Below are positions 8,415 through 17,727 of a DNA stretch of 56,974 nucleotides, one piece after another. The notes beneath the pieces are model-generated. The model was not told where the DNA came from. It searched no databases and was given only the letters and a program-made list of their open reading frames with translations. The stretch is from Flavobacteriaceae bacterium (GTDB lineage: Bacteria; Bacteroidota; Bacteroidia; Flavobacteriales; Flavobacteriaceae), in contig NZMG01000038.1 of the NCBI GenBank assembly GCA_002694465.1, positions 1 through 56,974 of the forward strand, given 5' to 3'. Made by a program: the position numbers and the translations under genes. Position 1 is the first letter of the stretch. The number at the start of each line of letters is the position of its first letter.

Positions 8415-9848
8415 TCCTAAAAAGGTAATGAGACCGTTTATGGGTAAAAGTTCATAGCCCACTTGATAACCTCCAAGACTTTCGGCAGGTATATTTCCAA
8501 TAATGGTAATAATTACAACCGAAGCCAAAGTAACAATCCAAACATATTTATCTCTCACCTTAAACTTGGTGAAGATTCCAAAGGCAAAAAGTCCTAACAA
8601 CGGTCCATAAGTATATCCTGCCACCACTAAAAGACTATCAATTACATTACTTGTAAGAATATATTTAAAGGCTATTATGACCAAAACTAAAAGAAAACTC
8701 ATTCCAATATGGGTCATTTTTCTAATTCTTTTTTGCTTCGCTTCAGGTCGTTTTTCAATGTTTAAAAAATCGATACAAAAACTAGTAGTTAAAGAAGTTA
8801 ATGCGCTATCGGCACTACTGTAGGCAGCAGCAATTAACCCTAACAAAAAGGTAATCCCAAGAGTTATGCTAAGACCGCTCTTAAGGGCAATTTCTGGAAA
8901 AAGCAAATCGGTTTTTGGAGCACCATCCATTAAGGGAATTGCAATATCAAATCTTTCTGCATAGATAAATAACAAGGCTCCTAATAAAAGAAATAAAAAG
9001 GTGACCCCAACCAGTACAATGCTAAAAGAAACCATATTTTTTTGTGCATCTTTAAGGTTTCTGCACGTTAGGTTTTTTTGCATCATATCTTGGTCTAGTC
9101 CTGTCATACAAATGGTAATGAACATTCCACCAAAAAAAGATTTCAGAAAATGATTTTTAGCAAAAAAGTTTTCGGTAGAGAAGATTTTGTTATAGCTTTT
9201 TAGTTCTTCAGAATGTAAAAAATCTGAAAAACTCCAATTTAGTTCACTGGTAATAAAATAAATAGAAAGGCAAACCGCAACGAGCATAAAAAGTGTTTGC
9301 AAAGTGTCGGTCCAAACAATGGTTTTAATACCCCCTCTATTGGTGTAAATCCAAATTAATAAAATGGAAATTACCACCGTGATCTCAAACGGAACGCCAT
9401 AGGCATCAAACACAAATTGCTGGAGCACAATGGCAACTAAAAAAAGCCGAAAGGAAGCCCCTAAAACACGCGAAACAAAGAAGAAAAAAGCACCCGTTTT
9501 GTAACTAACCACACCAAACCTACTTTCCAAATATTGATATATGGAGGTGACATTATGCTTATAATAAATAGGAAGTAATACAAAGGCTACCACAAAATAT
9601 CCCACCAAATATCCTAGTACTACTTGAAAATAACTAAATCCTGAAGCTTCTACCCATCCCGGTACCGAAATAAATGTAACTCCGCTTAAGGAGGCACCAA
9701 TCATTCCGAAAGCTACCAAATACCAAGGGGATTGTTTTGATGCTTTAAAGAAAACTTCGTTACTGTCCTCTTTTCCAGTAAAATAGGAGATAAGCATAAG
9801 AACCCCGAAATAACCTGCAATGAGAATTAAAATATAGATGGGCTGCAT
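8391..9848 (-). CDS. Sodium:solute symporter (SSS family)
   Basis: The gene encodes an integral inner-membrane transporter of about 485 residues with 12-13 hydrophobic segments. The start at 9848 ([19 protein letters not shown]) places the first membrane helix at the N-terminus; the frame is open 24 residues further up to 9920 but that extension is unlike the family. Typical SSS features are [15 protein letters not shown] after the first loop, the [17 protein letters not shown] segment, and the [14 protein letters not shown] helix that contributes to the sodium site. The substrate cannot be read from sequence; relatives move sugars, amino acids, sialic acid or similar. It overlaps the convergent CoA-binding gene by 24 bp. 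Confidence 0.92.
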   Translation of the reverse strand: MQPIYILILIAGYFGVLMLISYFTGKEDSNEVFFKASKQSPWYLVAFGMIGASLSGVTFISVPGWVEASGFSYFQVVLGYLVGYFVVAFVLLPIYYKHNVTSIYQYLESRFGVVSYKTGAFFFFVSRVLGASFRLFLVAIVLQQFVFDAYGVPFEITVVISILLIWIYTNRGGIKTIVWTDTLQTLFMLVAVCLSIYFITSELNWSFSDFLHSEELKSYNKIFSTENFFAKNHFLKSFFGGMFITICMTGLDQDMMQKNLTCRNLKDAQKNMVSFSIVLVGVTFLFLLLGALLFIYAERFDIAIPLMDGAPKTDLLFPEIALKSGLSITLGITFLLGLIAAAYSSADSALTSLTTSFCIDFLNIEKRPEAKQKRIRKMTHIGMSFLLVLVIIAFKYILTSNVIDSLLVVAGYTYGPLLGLFAFGIFTKFKVRDKYVWIVTLASVVIITIIGNIPAESLGGYQVGYELLPINGLITFLGLILIRRK

Positions 9849-9964
9849 AATAGAATAGCTAGGTAAATTTGGATAAAAATACAAACTTATAAATTCAAAA
9901 AAGCTAAATTTACTCGTCATTCAAAAAAAACGAGAAAAAAACTAGCTTAAAACATTTATTTAAC

Positions 9965-9995
9965 TTGATTTGCAATAATTTGAATTGTAAGTTTG
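9965..9995 (+). promoter_or_regulatory. Promoter of the T9SS Asp-box protein gene
   Basis: TTG (9965-9967) and TAAGTTTG (9988-9995) are separated by 20 bp. The upstream in-frame ATG at 9993 lies inside the -7 element, which supports the start at 10014. Confidence 0.55.
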
Positions 9996-10013
9996 AATCT
10001 TAATCGTATCACT

Positions 10014-12530
10014 ATGAAAAAGAAATTATTTTTTATCACAACCGTGATTGTTACCGTTCTAATTAGTTATCAGGGAATATCGCAAGAATATTTACAAATG
10101 ATCGATGCTGGCACATACAGTGTTGAAGAAATTGTTACTAGTGCCGAAGCCTATTTTGAAGATAAAGATAAAGGACGTGGATCTGGTTACAAGCAATTTA
10201 AACGATGGGAATATATGGCAAATCGTCTGCAAAATGACAATGGGTATTTAACTCCATTTACAGAACGGCTTGCCGAACTTGAACAATACAATGCCTACTT
10301 AAATGAAACGTCCAATCAAAGACAAAGTTTATTTGATGATTGGCAAGAACTTGGTCCAGATTATTGGAATGCTACTACCCATTGGAGCCCAGGTGTGGGT
10401 AGGATTACTGGTTTTTCAGTAGACCCAACCAATACCAACCACATTATAGTAGGAGCCAATACAGGAGGCGTTTGGAGAACGACCGATGGAGCTGCAACGT
10501 GGACACCGCTAGGGGATTATTTTTCAAATTTATATGTGTACTCGGTTGCAATAGATCCATTCGATTCAGACACCTATTATTTTGGGTCTTATAGTGGGTT
10601 AATTTATAAATCTACCGATGCTGGTGCGACATGGAACTTATTGGGAAATGCTGGAAATTCGTTAGTGAATAAAATTCTGTTGCACCCCACAGACCCGAAT
10701 ATTCTTTTTGCCACTTCCGAAAATAGCGGAATATATGGTTCTACAGATGGGGGAACTAGTTGGACCAAACTTATTACTACCGAAAATAGAGGATATGATA
10801 TCGAATTTAAACCAGGAGATACGAATACAGTGTATGCCTCAGGAAATGGGTTTTATGTTTCTACAGATGGAGGTGTAAATTTTACACCTATATCAGGATT
10901 TAGCAATGGTGCTAAAATGATTGGCGTATCTGCAGACGATGACTCTGTGGTCTATGTAGTAGAAGCTGCTGGAGGGCAATTTGGAGGGTTTTATCAATCA
11001 ACCAATAGCGGCGCTTCTTTTACACAGTTAAATCACGCTGGGCGAAATTATTTTGGATATGATACTGCAGGTTTTGACCCAGGTGGACAGGCACCAAGGG
11101 ATATGGATATTACTGTAAATCCAAACGATGTAAACGAGGTACATATTGCAGGAGTTTTAACTTGGAGATCTTTGGATGGAGGAGCTAACTTCCTTTGCAC
11201 TGCCGATTGGATTCCAGATGCTGCCGAGGGAGCCAATATTGGTTATTGCCATGCAGATGTAGACATAATGGAGTTTGTAGGTTCTACCTTATATGTGGGC
11301 ACTGATGGAGGTTTTTTTAAAGCAACGGATACAGGAAATTTAAACGCAGACTATTATGAAGATTTAAGTACAGGTATTGGTATTCGTCAGTTTTATAAAA
11401 TAGGTGTTTCTCAAACAACTCAAGTTCGCGTAACGGGTGGTTCTCAGGATAATGGTAGTTCATTTTACGATGAAGGGACTGGACAATGGATAGATTGGGT
11501 AGGGGCCGATGGTATGGAAGGATTTGTAAGTAAGGATAATATAGATTTCATGTTTGCAATGATCCAATTTGGAGCAATGTATCGCACCACCAATGGCGGT
11601 ACCGTGCTTAACGATTTATCTGAACCTGGTTCTGGTTCAGGAAATTGGGTGTCGCCCTTTGAACAAGACCCAGTGTTGCCAAACGTAATTTATTGTGGAT
11701 ATAATATTGTTTATAAACATTTAAATAATGGTTCTGGAGGCCCCGGTGCTTGGATTCCTATTTCTCAAGATTTCGTTAGTAACCTTGATAATCTTAAAAT
11801 AGCCCCTTCAAACAATCAGGTTTTATATGCTTCAAGAAATAATTTTTTATACAGAACTACAGATGGAGGATTAACAGATTGGATAGCAATGACAACACCG
11901 GGAGGTGTCATTAATTCAATTGCAGTACACCCATCGAACCCGGATAAAATTGCTGTTGCAATCTCTGGAGCAGGCAAAGTCAAAGTTTCAGATGACGGGG
12001 GTGCCACTTGGCAAGATTACGCACTTAATTTACCTAATTTTAGTGCATTGGCTGTGGTATGGGATGATAACGGAGAGGATGGTTTGTATGTTGGGATGGA
12101 CTATGGTATTTATTATATCGATAATACATTTGCAGATTGGCAACCCTTTAATACAAATCTTCCCAATGTGATTGTAAATGAATTGGAAATTAATCAAGCC
12201 GAAGGCAAAATTTATGCAGGTACCTACGGTAGAGGTCTTTGGGTTTCTCCTAAGTACGGTGTTATTTTAGAAACAAATGATGTTTTAACTCCAGAGGTAG
12301 TTACTTTATTTCCTAACCCAACTTCTGGAACCTTAAAGATTTTATATCAAGGGGAAGTAGAGATGGATATTAGAGTGTTCGATACCACTGGAAAACTAGT
12401 TGTTTTTGAGCCTAATGTAATTCTTAATAGCATGCATTCTTTGGATGTTTCCCATTTAAATACGGGTGTTTATTTTGTAAGAATGAATAGTGGTAAAGGG
12501 GTTGTTACAAAACGTTTTATTAAAAACTAA
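10014..12530 (+). CDS. Secreted Asp-box (BNR/sortilin-like) beta-propeller protein with T9SS sorting domain
   Basis: The start at 10014 gives a signal peptide (MKKKLFFITTVIVTVLISYQG). The body contains repeated Asp-box motifs of the form S/T-x-D-x-G-x-x-W: TTDGAATW, STDAGATW, STDGGTSW and SDDGGATW. These mark beta-propeller blades like those in sortilin and photosystem assembly factors. The last 80 residues form a type A T9SS sorting domain (LFPNPTSGTLKI, TGVYFVRMNSGKGVVTKRFIKN). The protein is therefore predicted to pass the outer membrane and be released or attached at the surface. Its length is 838 residues. No catalytic residues are apparent; a sialidase role is not supported. It stands alone between a promoter and a clear terminator. 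Confidence 0.93.
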   Translation: MKKKLFFITTVIVTVLISYQGISQEYLQMIDAGTYSVEEIVTSAEAYFEDKDKGRGSGYKQFKRWEYMANRLQNDNGYLTPFTERLAELEQYNAYLNETSNQRQSLFDDWQELGPDYWNATTHWSPGVGRITGFSVDPTNTNHIIVGANTGGVWRTTDGAATWTPLGDYFSNLYVYSVAIDPFDSDTYYFGSYSGLIYKSTDAGATWNLLGNAGNSLVNKILLHPTDPNILFATSENSGIYGSTDGGTSWTKLITTENRGYDIEFKPGDTNTVYASGNGFYVSTDGGVNFTPISGFSNGAKMIGVSADDDSVVYVVEAAGGQFGGFYQSTNSGASFTQLNHAGRNYFGYDTAGFDPGGQAPRDMDITVNPNDVNEVHIAGVLTWRSLDGGANFLCTADWIPDAAEGANIGYCHADVDIMEFVGSTLYVGTDGGFFKATDTGNLNADYYEDLSTGIGIRQFYKIGVSQTTQVRVTGGSQDNGSSFYDEGTGQWIDWVGADGMEGFVSKDNIDFMFAMIQFGAMYRTTNGGTVLNDLSEPGSGSGNWVSPFEQDPVLPNVIYCGYNIVYKHLNNGSGGPGAWIPISQDFVSNLDNLKIAPSNNQVLYASRNNFLYRTTDGGLTDWIAMTTPGGVINSIAVHPSNPDKIAVAISGAGKVKVSDDGGATWQDYALNLPNFSALAVVWDDNGEDGLYVGMDYGIYYIDNTFADWQPFNTNLPNVIVNELEINQAEGKIYAGTYGRGLWVSPKYGVILETNDVLTPEVVTLFPNPTSGTLKILYQGEVEMDIRVFDTTGKLVVFEPNVILNSMHSLDVSHLNTGVYFVRMNSGKGVVTKRFIKN

Positions 12531-12550
12531 AAAAAGTAGTTTTAAAATAG

Positions 12551-12589
12551 AAAGCCTTAGAAAGTCAAGTATTTTCTGAGGCTTTTTTT
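12551..12589 (+). terminator. Intrinsic terminator after the Asp-box protein gene
   Basis: AAAGCCTTAGAAA (12551-12563) pairs with TTTTCTGAGGCTTT (from 12572), followed by a T-run to 12589. The following TATCTTTC (12591-12598) is probably the -7 element of recR. Confidence 0.85.
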
Positions 12590-12614
12590 ATATCTTTCAG
12601 CCAACAAATATTCC

Positions 12615-13235
12615 ATGGATTTCTCTTCAAAATTATTAGAAAATGCGGTGAATGAAGTCTCTCAATTACCAGGTATTGGGAAAAGAACTGCTTTGCGTTT
12701 GGTATTGCATTTGTTGAAGCAGCCCGAGAGTCAAACCCTACGGCTCTCGCAAAGTCTTCAGCAGATGCGAGAGGAAATAAATTTTTGTAAGAACTGTCAT
12801 AATATTTCAGATACAGCACTTTGCGAAATTTGTGCCAATCCTAATAGAGATGAAAGCTTGGTCTGTGTGGTAGAGGATATTCGCGATGTGATGGCAATTG
12901 AAAATACCAGTCAGTATCGTGGGCAATATCACGTTTTGGGTGGAAAAATTTCCCCTATGGATGGGGTAGGGCCTATGGATCTAAACATCCCTACTTTAGT
13001 TGAAAAGGTAAAAAGCGGAAAAGTTTCTGAAATCATTTTTGCACTCAGCTCTACTATGGAAGGCGATACCACCAATTTCTATATATTTAAACAAATTGAA
13101 GGTACTCAAGTAACCACAACCACTATTGCTCGTGGAATTTCTGTGGGCGATGAATTGGAATATGCAGACGAAATTACCTTAGGAAGAAGTATCTTACACC
13201 GTATTCCTTTTGAAACATCCTTAAAAAGTTCCTAA
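12615..13235 (+). CDS. recR: Recombination mediator RecR
   Basis: RecR works with RecO (and RecF) to load RecA on SSB-coated single-stranded DNA during gap repair. The 206 residues show the three family parts in order: a helix-hairpin-helix ([14 protein letters not shown]), a four-cysteine zinc finger ([16 protein letters not shown], residues about 56-71) and a Toprim domain ([14 protein letters not shown]). The C-terminal [15 protein letters not shown] region is conserved. A -7 element TATCTTTC lies 17 bp upstream, right behind the previous terminator. The glycosyltransferase gene follows after 3 bp, so the two are probably co-transcribed. Confidence 0.97.
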   Translation: MDFSSKLLENAVNEVSQLPGIGKRTALRLVLHLLKQPESQTLRLSQSLQQMREEINFCKNCHNISDTALCEICANPNRDESLVCVVEDIRDVMAIENTSQYRGQYHVLGGKISPMDGVGPMDLNIPTLVEKVKSGKVSEIIFALSSTMEGDTTNFYIFKQIEGTQVTTTTIARGISVGDELEYADEITLGRSILHRIPFETSLKSS

Positions 13236-13238
13236 ACT

Positions 13239-14369
13239 TTGAAACTATCCGTCATCATTCTCAACTACAATGTGAGGTATTTCCTTGAACAATGTATCCT
13301 TTCGGTGCAGCGTGCTATGAGGGATTTGGGTGCCGAAATTATTGTGGTGGATAATGCCTCCCAAGATGATAGTTGTGCCATGGTGAAACAATATTTTCCT
13401 TCGGTCATACTCATTGAAAACAAAGAAAATGTAGGCTTCAGTAAAGCAAACAATCAGGCTGTCGCAGTGGCGCGAGGCGAATATGTTTGTATTCTAAACC
13501 CAGATACCGCAGTTGCCGAAGATACTTTTGCCAAATGCATTTCTTTTGCAGAAATGAATAAAAACCTAGGAGCATTAGGAATTTACTACCTCGATGGCAC
13601 TGGAAATTTCCTGCCCGAAAGCAAACGAAACCTTCCTACACCAACCAGATCACTTCTTAAAATTTTGGGAATTGCAGGCGGAAGAAGGGGCTATTACGCC
13701 AGATATTTAAATGAAAAAGAAACGGGAGAGGTTGAGATTTTAGCAGGAGCGTTTATGTTTCTGAAAAGAGTGGTGTATCTTGAAGTAGGCGGGTTTGATG
13801 AAGACTATTTTATGTATGGGGAAGACATTGATATTTGTTATAAATTGATGAAAGCGGGTTACACCAATTACTATGACGGAAGTAACTACGTGCTTCATTA
13901 CAAAGGCGAAAGCACTCAAAAAGATGCAGCCTATTTAGATCGTTTTTACGGTGCGATGCAAATATTTTACAAAAAGCATTTCAGTAAAAATAAAGTAACT
14001 ACGGTCTTTGTCTCTTTTGGGGTAAAGCTTACTAAAGCCTTTAAAAAGACACGATCAAATCGAAATAAGAATGGTGAACATAGTGCCGAAGAAGTTTGGG
14101 TGCTAACGGAAGATTTATCCCTCCTAAAAAATCTTTCAGAAATTTTTGAAATTCCTGTAAAATCGGTTGCAAAACGAGCGGTGGAGGAAGATTTAGTTTC
14201 CAATAAAATGATTGTATTCGATTCGCAATATCTACCGTACAAATACATTTTTCAGTTGATGGAAAAGCAGAAAAACAGAGGGAATTCTTTCCGTATAAAA
14301 CCACCCAAATCGCAATTCATTATTGGAAGCGACCAAAGCGACCAAAAAGGTGGCACTGTGCTACTTTAG
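13239..14369 (+). CDS. Glycosyltransferase family 2 protein
   Basis: The protein (376 residues) has a GT-A fold at the N-terminus: VIILNYNVRYFLEQC, the VVDNASQDDS nucleotide-sugar loop, NVGFSKANNQAV and the metal-site region ILNPDTAV. FDEDYFMYGEDIDICYK is the acceptor-side ED motif seen in rhamnosyl- and related transferases. The last 120 residues are less conserved and contain no membrane helix. The start is a TTG codon 3 bp after the recR stop; it yields the expected N-terminus (KLSVIILNYN) with nothing missing. It probably adds sugar to a surface polysaccharide or glycolipid. The exact donor is unknown. Confidence 0.92.
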   Translation: MKLSVIILNYNVRYFLEQCILSVQRAMRDLGAEIIVVDNASQDDSCAMVKQYFPSVILIENKENVGFSKANNQAVAVARGEYVCILNPDTAVAEDTFAKCISFAEMNKNLGALGIYYLDGTGNFLPESKRNLPTPTRSLLKILGIAGGRRGYYARYLNEKETGEVEILAGAFMFLKRVVYLEVGGFDEDYFMYGEDIDICYKLMKAGYTNYYDGSNYVLHYKGESTQKDAAYLDRFYGAMQIFYKKHFSKNKVTTVFVSFGVKLTKAFKKTRSNRNKNGEHSAEEVWVLTEDLSLLKNLSEIFEIPVKSVAKRAVEEDLVSNKMIVFDSQYLPYKYIFQLMEKQKNRGNSFRIKPPKSQFIIGSDQSDQKGGTVLL

Positions 14370-14488
14370 TTGAAGAATTCTCAACGAATTTCAAATTTTT
14401 AGCAAACCTTTTAGAAAATATAAAACAAAAACATCCAATTTTAATTAATTTTGCATCGTCCTTTTGGAAAAAAGCATACTAAAAAATT

Positions 14489-15823
14489 ATGGCAAGATTT
14501 GAACTGAAATTACCTAAAATGGGAGAAAGCGTTGCAGAAGCAACTGTAACCAATTGGCTTAAAAACGTTGGCGATACCATTGATATGGATGAAGCGGTAT
14601 TGGAAATCGCTACCGATAAGGTGGATAGCGAAGTTCCCAGCGAAGTGGAAGGTGTTTTGGTAGAACAACTGTTTAATGTGGATGATGTGGTGCAAGTAGG
14701 ACAAACCCTTGCTATTATTGAAACTGAAGGCGATGCGACTCCTGCCAAAAAGGAGGAGAAGGCAGAAACCCCTGTTGAGGTGGCTCCCGAAGTGGTTTCG
14801 AAAGTTGAAGAAACTGTGGTAAAAGCAAAAGAAGCAATTCAGCCCGCCATTGAAAGTACTGGTGACCGATTCTACTCACCGCTGGTACGTAATATGGCAT
14901 CGGCAGAGGGGATTTCGCAAGCAGAATTAGATGCCATTCCTGGTACTGGAAAAGACGGACGTGTCACTAAAAACGATATGCTTGCCTATCTTGAAAATAG
15001 AGGCAAACAACCTGCTGCAACGGCAAGTGCTTCTGTCACTTCGAGTCCATCAGTCTCCCCGAGCGCAGTCGAGGGGTCTCAGCAAAAATCCAAAGCTCCT
15101 GTGAGTGTGAACGGCGGCGACGAAATTATAGAAATGACCCGTATGGGCAAACTCATTGCCCACCATATGGTAGAAAGTGTGTCTACTTCGGCACACGTAC
15201 AGAGTTTTGTGGAGTGTGATGTTACTAACATTTGGAACTGGCGAAACAAAGTAAAAGATGCCTTTGAAAAACGTGAAGGCGATAAACTTACGTTTACCCC
15301 CATCTTTATGGAAGCGGTGGCAAAAGCCCTTAAAGACTTCCCAATGATGAACATCTCTGTAGATGGCGATCGCATCATTAAGCGCAAAGACATCAACCTA
15401 GGGATGGCAGCTGCTTTAGGTGACGGAAACTTGATTGTACCTGTCATAAAGAAAGCAGATCAACTCAATTTAGTAGGGATGAGCAAAGCTGTTAACGACC
15501 TTGCCAACCGTGCACGAAACAACCAATTAAAACCCGACGAAATCCAAGGTGGCACTTATACCGTCACCAACGTTGGAACTTTTGGAAGCATTATGGGAAC
15601 ACCCATTATTAACCAACCACAAGTAGGGATTTTAGCCTTAGGAGCCATCCGTAAAGTGCCTGCGGTGATTGAAACTCCAGAAGGCGATTTTATTGGCATA
15701 CGCTACAAAATGTTCCTCTCGCATAGTTACGACCATCGTGTGGTCAATGGCGCACTGGGCGGACAGTTTGTAAAACAAGTTGCCGATTACCTAGAGGCTT
15801 GGGATGTAAAACGCGAGTTTTAA
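14489..15823 (+). CDS. 2-oxo acid dehydrogenase complex E2 (dihydrolipoyl acyltransferase)
   Basis: This is the acyltransferase core of a pyruvate or branched-chain 2-oxoacid dehydrogenase complex (444 residues). Residues 1-78 are a lipoyl domain with the lipoylated Lys44 in TDKVDSEVP. Residues about 128-172 are the E3/E1-binding domain (YSPLVRNMASAEGIS, GTGKDGRVTKNDM). Residues about 215-444 are the catalytic domain. The active-site motif reads DHRVVNG (His416, Asn420), where the family has DHRVxDG; the usual Asp is replaced by Asn. The linker near residue 190-196 is encoded by a dispersed palindromic repeat. TAATTTTG (14446-14453) is a likely -7 element. No E1 or E3 gene is adjacent. Confidence 0.93.
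   Translation: MARFELKLPKMGESVAEATVTNWLKNVGDTIDMDEAVLEIATDKVDSEVPSEVEGVLVEQLFNVDDVVQVGQTLAIIETEGDATPAKKEEKAETPVEVAPEVVSKVEETVVKAKEAIQPAIESTGDRFYSPLVRNMASAEGISQAELDAIPGTGKDGRVTKNDMLAYLENRGKQPAATASASVTSSPSVSPSAVEGSQQKSKAPVSVNGGDEIIEMTRMGKLIAHHMVESVSTSAHVQSFVECDVTNIWNWRNKVKDAFEKREGDKLTFTPIFMEAVAKALKDFPMMNISVDGDRIIKRKDINLGMAAALGDGNLIVPVIKKADQLNLVGMSKAVNDLANRARNNQLKPDEIQGGTYTVTNVGTFGSIMGTPIINQPQVGILALGAIRKVPAVIETPEGDFIGIRYKMFLSHSYDHRVVNGALGGQFVKQVADYLEAWDVKREF
15057..15076. repeat. Palindromic repeat inside the E2 linker
   Basis: CCCCGAGCGCAGTCGAGGGG is an imperfect palindrome within the Ala/Ser/Pro linker of the E2 gene. Its core CGAGCGCAGTC recurs at 42932-42942 inside bshC. Here it inserts SPSAVEG-like residues where extra length is tolerated. 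Confidence 0.7.
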
Positions 15824-15830
15824 TTTACTC

Positions 15831-15877
15831 TTGTCATTCCCTTCTTGACCCCTTTGTCATTCCCTGTTGACAGGGAA
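15831..15877. repeat. Tandem 12-mer with hairpin, flavobacterial intergenic repeat
   Basis: TTGTCATTCCCT occurs at 15831-15842 and again at 15854-15865. The second copy continues into the hairpin TTCCCTGTTGACAGGGAA (15860-15877). It starts 7 bp after the E2 stop. There is no T-run, so it is a REP-like element rather than a standard terminator. Confidence 0.6.
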
Positions 15878-15901
15878 TCCACTAGCAAAAATTACTGGTT
15901 A

Positions 15902-16041
15902 CAACAACGTGTATAATTAATTGCTTCTGACTTTACTTGCGGAAAGTCCTCGCAAATTTGCTATCTTCGGTTTATGGCGGAAAATCCTCGCGGATTTTCA
16001 CGCACCGCACCATAGCCGCACTCGTTTGCCACAATTATTAT
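15902..16041 (+). repeat. Hairpin element, copy 1 of 3
   Basis: This 140-bp stretch fills most of the gap between the E2 gene and the next gene at 16124. It contains the perfect palindrome GAAAATCCTCGCGGATTTTC (15980-15999) and ends with CGTTTGCCACAATTA (16023-16037). Related elements occur at 38574-38698 and 52914-52980. The remaining gap bases show no gene. Confidence 0.5.
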
Positions 16042-16123
16042 AAGGTCGCGTTTCCGTGTAATCGAATAAAAAGGTACATTAGTGGTAATCAATACTATAT
16101 CTCACCTTAAAACCAAAGACGTT

Positions 16124-16837
16124 ATGAAAGTCAAGTCATTATTCTTATTAGTATTTGTGTGTTTGGGCAGTTATTCTGTAAATGCACAAGTGGACAAGAT
16201 GAAATCTGCTGAAGAAACAGCCAGACGATTGGATGAACTGGACGGCAAGAGCACTCCTCAAAGAAGAGCAAATGGGGAGAATAGCAGTAGATATGAGTAC
16301 CCAGATAATAATCGAACAACTGAAGAGAATGATGCAATCCGGGAACAATGGGAATACTTGTTTGAAGCACAAATGGCATACTTTAAGGATGGTATGGATA
16401 AATTCAATACGCCAGAGTTAAGATGTATCTTTATTATGGTTATTTATATTGATTTATATGAGAGTTTAGTGAAAAGTACTAACGAAACTAGTGAGATCGA
16501 AGCGAAATGTGATGGATATGCGCTACAACTAATGGCTCTTACTGCCTCGACGAGTATCATGTATTGTCCCGAAAGTTTTTTAAATCTAATTCCGCTTGAA
16601 CAACATCGTATATATCATGAAGACCTAGTACCCATCCTTGAAAATGTGGATGATAATAAACTTGTAGCTGACTGGTTAAAAAAGTTTGAAAAAATAACTG
16701 GTCCTGTTTTCCCTGTCGGCCATTTAGATGGGGGAGTTTTGCCTGAATTATTTGAAAGATATTTCAAGCCCGAATATTTTATAAACCAACTATTGTTTAT
16801 TCAAAGGCATATGCAGGCTTTAGACTGTCCAGAGTAA
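16124..16837 (+). CDS. Hypothetical secreted protein
   Basis: I do not recognise this family. The start at 16124 gives a clear signal peptide (MKVKSLFLLVFVCLGSYSVNAQ) with cleavage after NAQ; an in-frame GTG at 16082 is less likely. The mature protein is about 215 residues, mostly helical, rich in Glu and Lys, with a few cysteines (LRCIFIMV, AKCDGYAL, YCPES, LDCPE). The predicted place is the periplasm or outside. It follows hairpin element copy 1 and is followed after 29 bp by a lipoprotein gene in the same direction. Confidence 0.8.
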   Translation: MKVKSLFLLVFVCLGSYSVNAQVDKMKSAEETARRLDELDGKSTPQRRANGENSSRYEYPDNNRTTEENDAIREQWEYLFEAQMAYFKDGMDKFNTPELRCIFIMVIYIDLYESLVKSTNETSEIEAKCDGYALQLMALTASTSIMYCPESFLNLIPLEQHRIYHEDLVPILENVDDNKLVADWLKKFEKITGPVFPVGHLDGGVLPELFERYFKPEYFINQLLFIQRHMQALDCPE

Positions 16838-16866
16838 ATAATACTATCTTTTAAAAAAATACATTT

Positions 16867-17421
16867 ATGAGAATACTACTAGTAATTGTCCTGTTTATTA
16901 CCCTCCAGGCTTGTGGGTTTGGGAATAAAGAATCTGCAAATCAAGATAAAACTTCAGAAACTACCGAGTCTGCTAACACCGAAACAATAAAGGAGGTTGC
17001 AAGAGATATATGGATGAATTGGCAAGCTCCTTCCAGTGTTGGGGAGTTTGAGCTAGATGCGCTTGTTATAGACCCTTATAAAAATGCAGACCTCTACTCT
17101 GCCTTAGCTGTTTATAAAAAAGGAGAGACCGTTTTTAGGGTTCAGATCGTAGATGGTAGTACCGAAAAAGGTAAATCTGAAATTAGAGACCATTTTAAGA
17201 TCGCCACTCAAAATATCAATAATGAGAGCGACTACGGTTATGAAAAAATTATGGAGCATAATGGTATAAAAACCAAAGAAGAATTCCTTAAAGTGACGGG
17301 TGATTATATGGTCAAATTTTTATACAAAGAAAAATATGGTGTTTCAATTAAATCAAATGCTGAAAGCATAGAAACCGTTTGGAATCTAGTGGATCAATTG
17401 CAACTCGAAGCATTAAATTAG
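16867..17421 (+). CDS. Hypothetical lipoprotein
   Basis: The N-terminus MRILLVIVLFITLQACGFG is a lipoprotein signal with the lipid-modified Cys16. A short Ser/Thr/Glu-rich spacer follows and then a globular domain of about 140 residues with no recognised motif. It is probably attached to the inner or outer membrane. It lies 29 bp after the secreted protein gene and may form a two-gene unit with it. No function can be assigned. Confidence 0.8.
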   Translation: MRILLVIVLFITLQACGFGNKESANQDKTSETTESANTETIKEVARDIWMNWQAPSSVGEFELDALVIDPYKNADLYSALAVYKKGETVFRVQIVDGSTEKGKSEIRDHFKIATQNINNESDYGYEKIMEHNGIKTKEEFLKVTGDYMVKFLYKEKYGVSIKSNAESIETVWNLVDQLQLEALN

Positions 17422-17727
17422 TTTGCGTCAAATACAGGCGTGATATCTATATGCTTACAATTAAAGACTATCGTTTTTTAGGACTTGTTATCCTGAAATG
17501 GAAGAGACTGTTATTCCCTAATTATTGTGGCTTTTGGAAGGATTTAACGTTACTTGCAGATATTCATTCATAGGATTTTTAACAAGCAGAAATTTTTCAT
17601 TCGAATTTAAATTCTCAACACCCGTATATAACATACAAAACTCTTCAAATTTTCCCACAAAAACGCTAGCCTATAAAGTGTCGCTTTTATGCTATCTTTA
17701 CCTACGATTACTAATCTCATTATCCAC
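17422..17727. other. Intergenic stretch without a recognisable gene
   Basis: This stretch carries only short reading frames with no signal peptide, motif or sensible composition. The sequence TATCTTTA near 17694-17701 resembles the -7 element TAnnTTTG and may serve the lipoprotein gene at 17728. No terminator hairpin with a T-run was seen after 17421. Confidence 0.5.

Noticed and set aside
10014..12530. Active sialidase
   Set aside because: The Asp-box motifs are structural; the catalytic Arg triad, Tyr and Glu of sialidases are not apparent.
17422..17727. Short forward frames at 17379-17573 and 17525-17731
   Set aside because: They have no signal, motif or start context, and one runs into a real gene in another frame.
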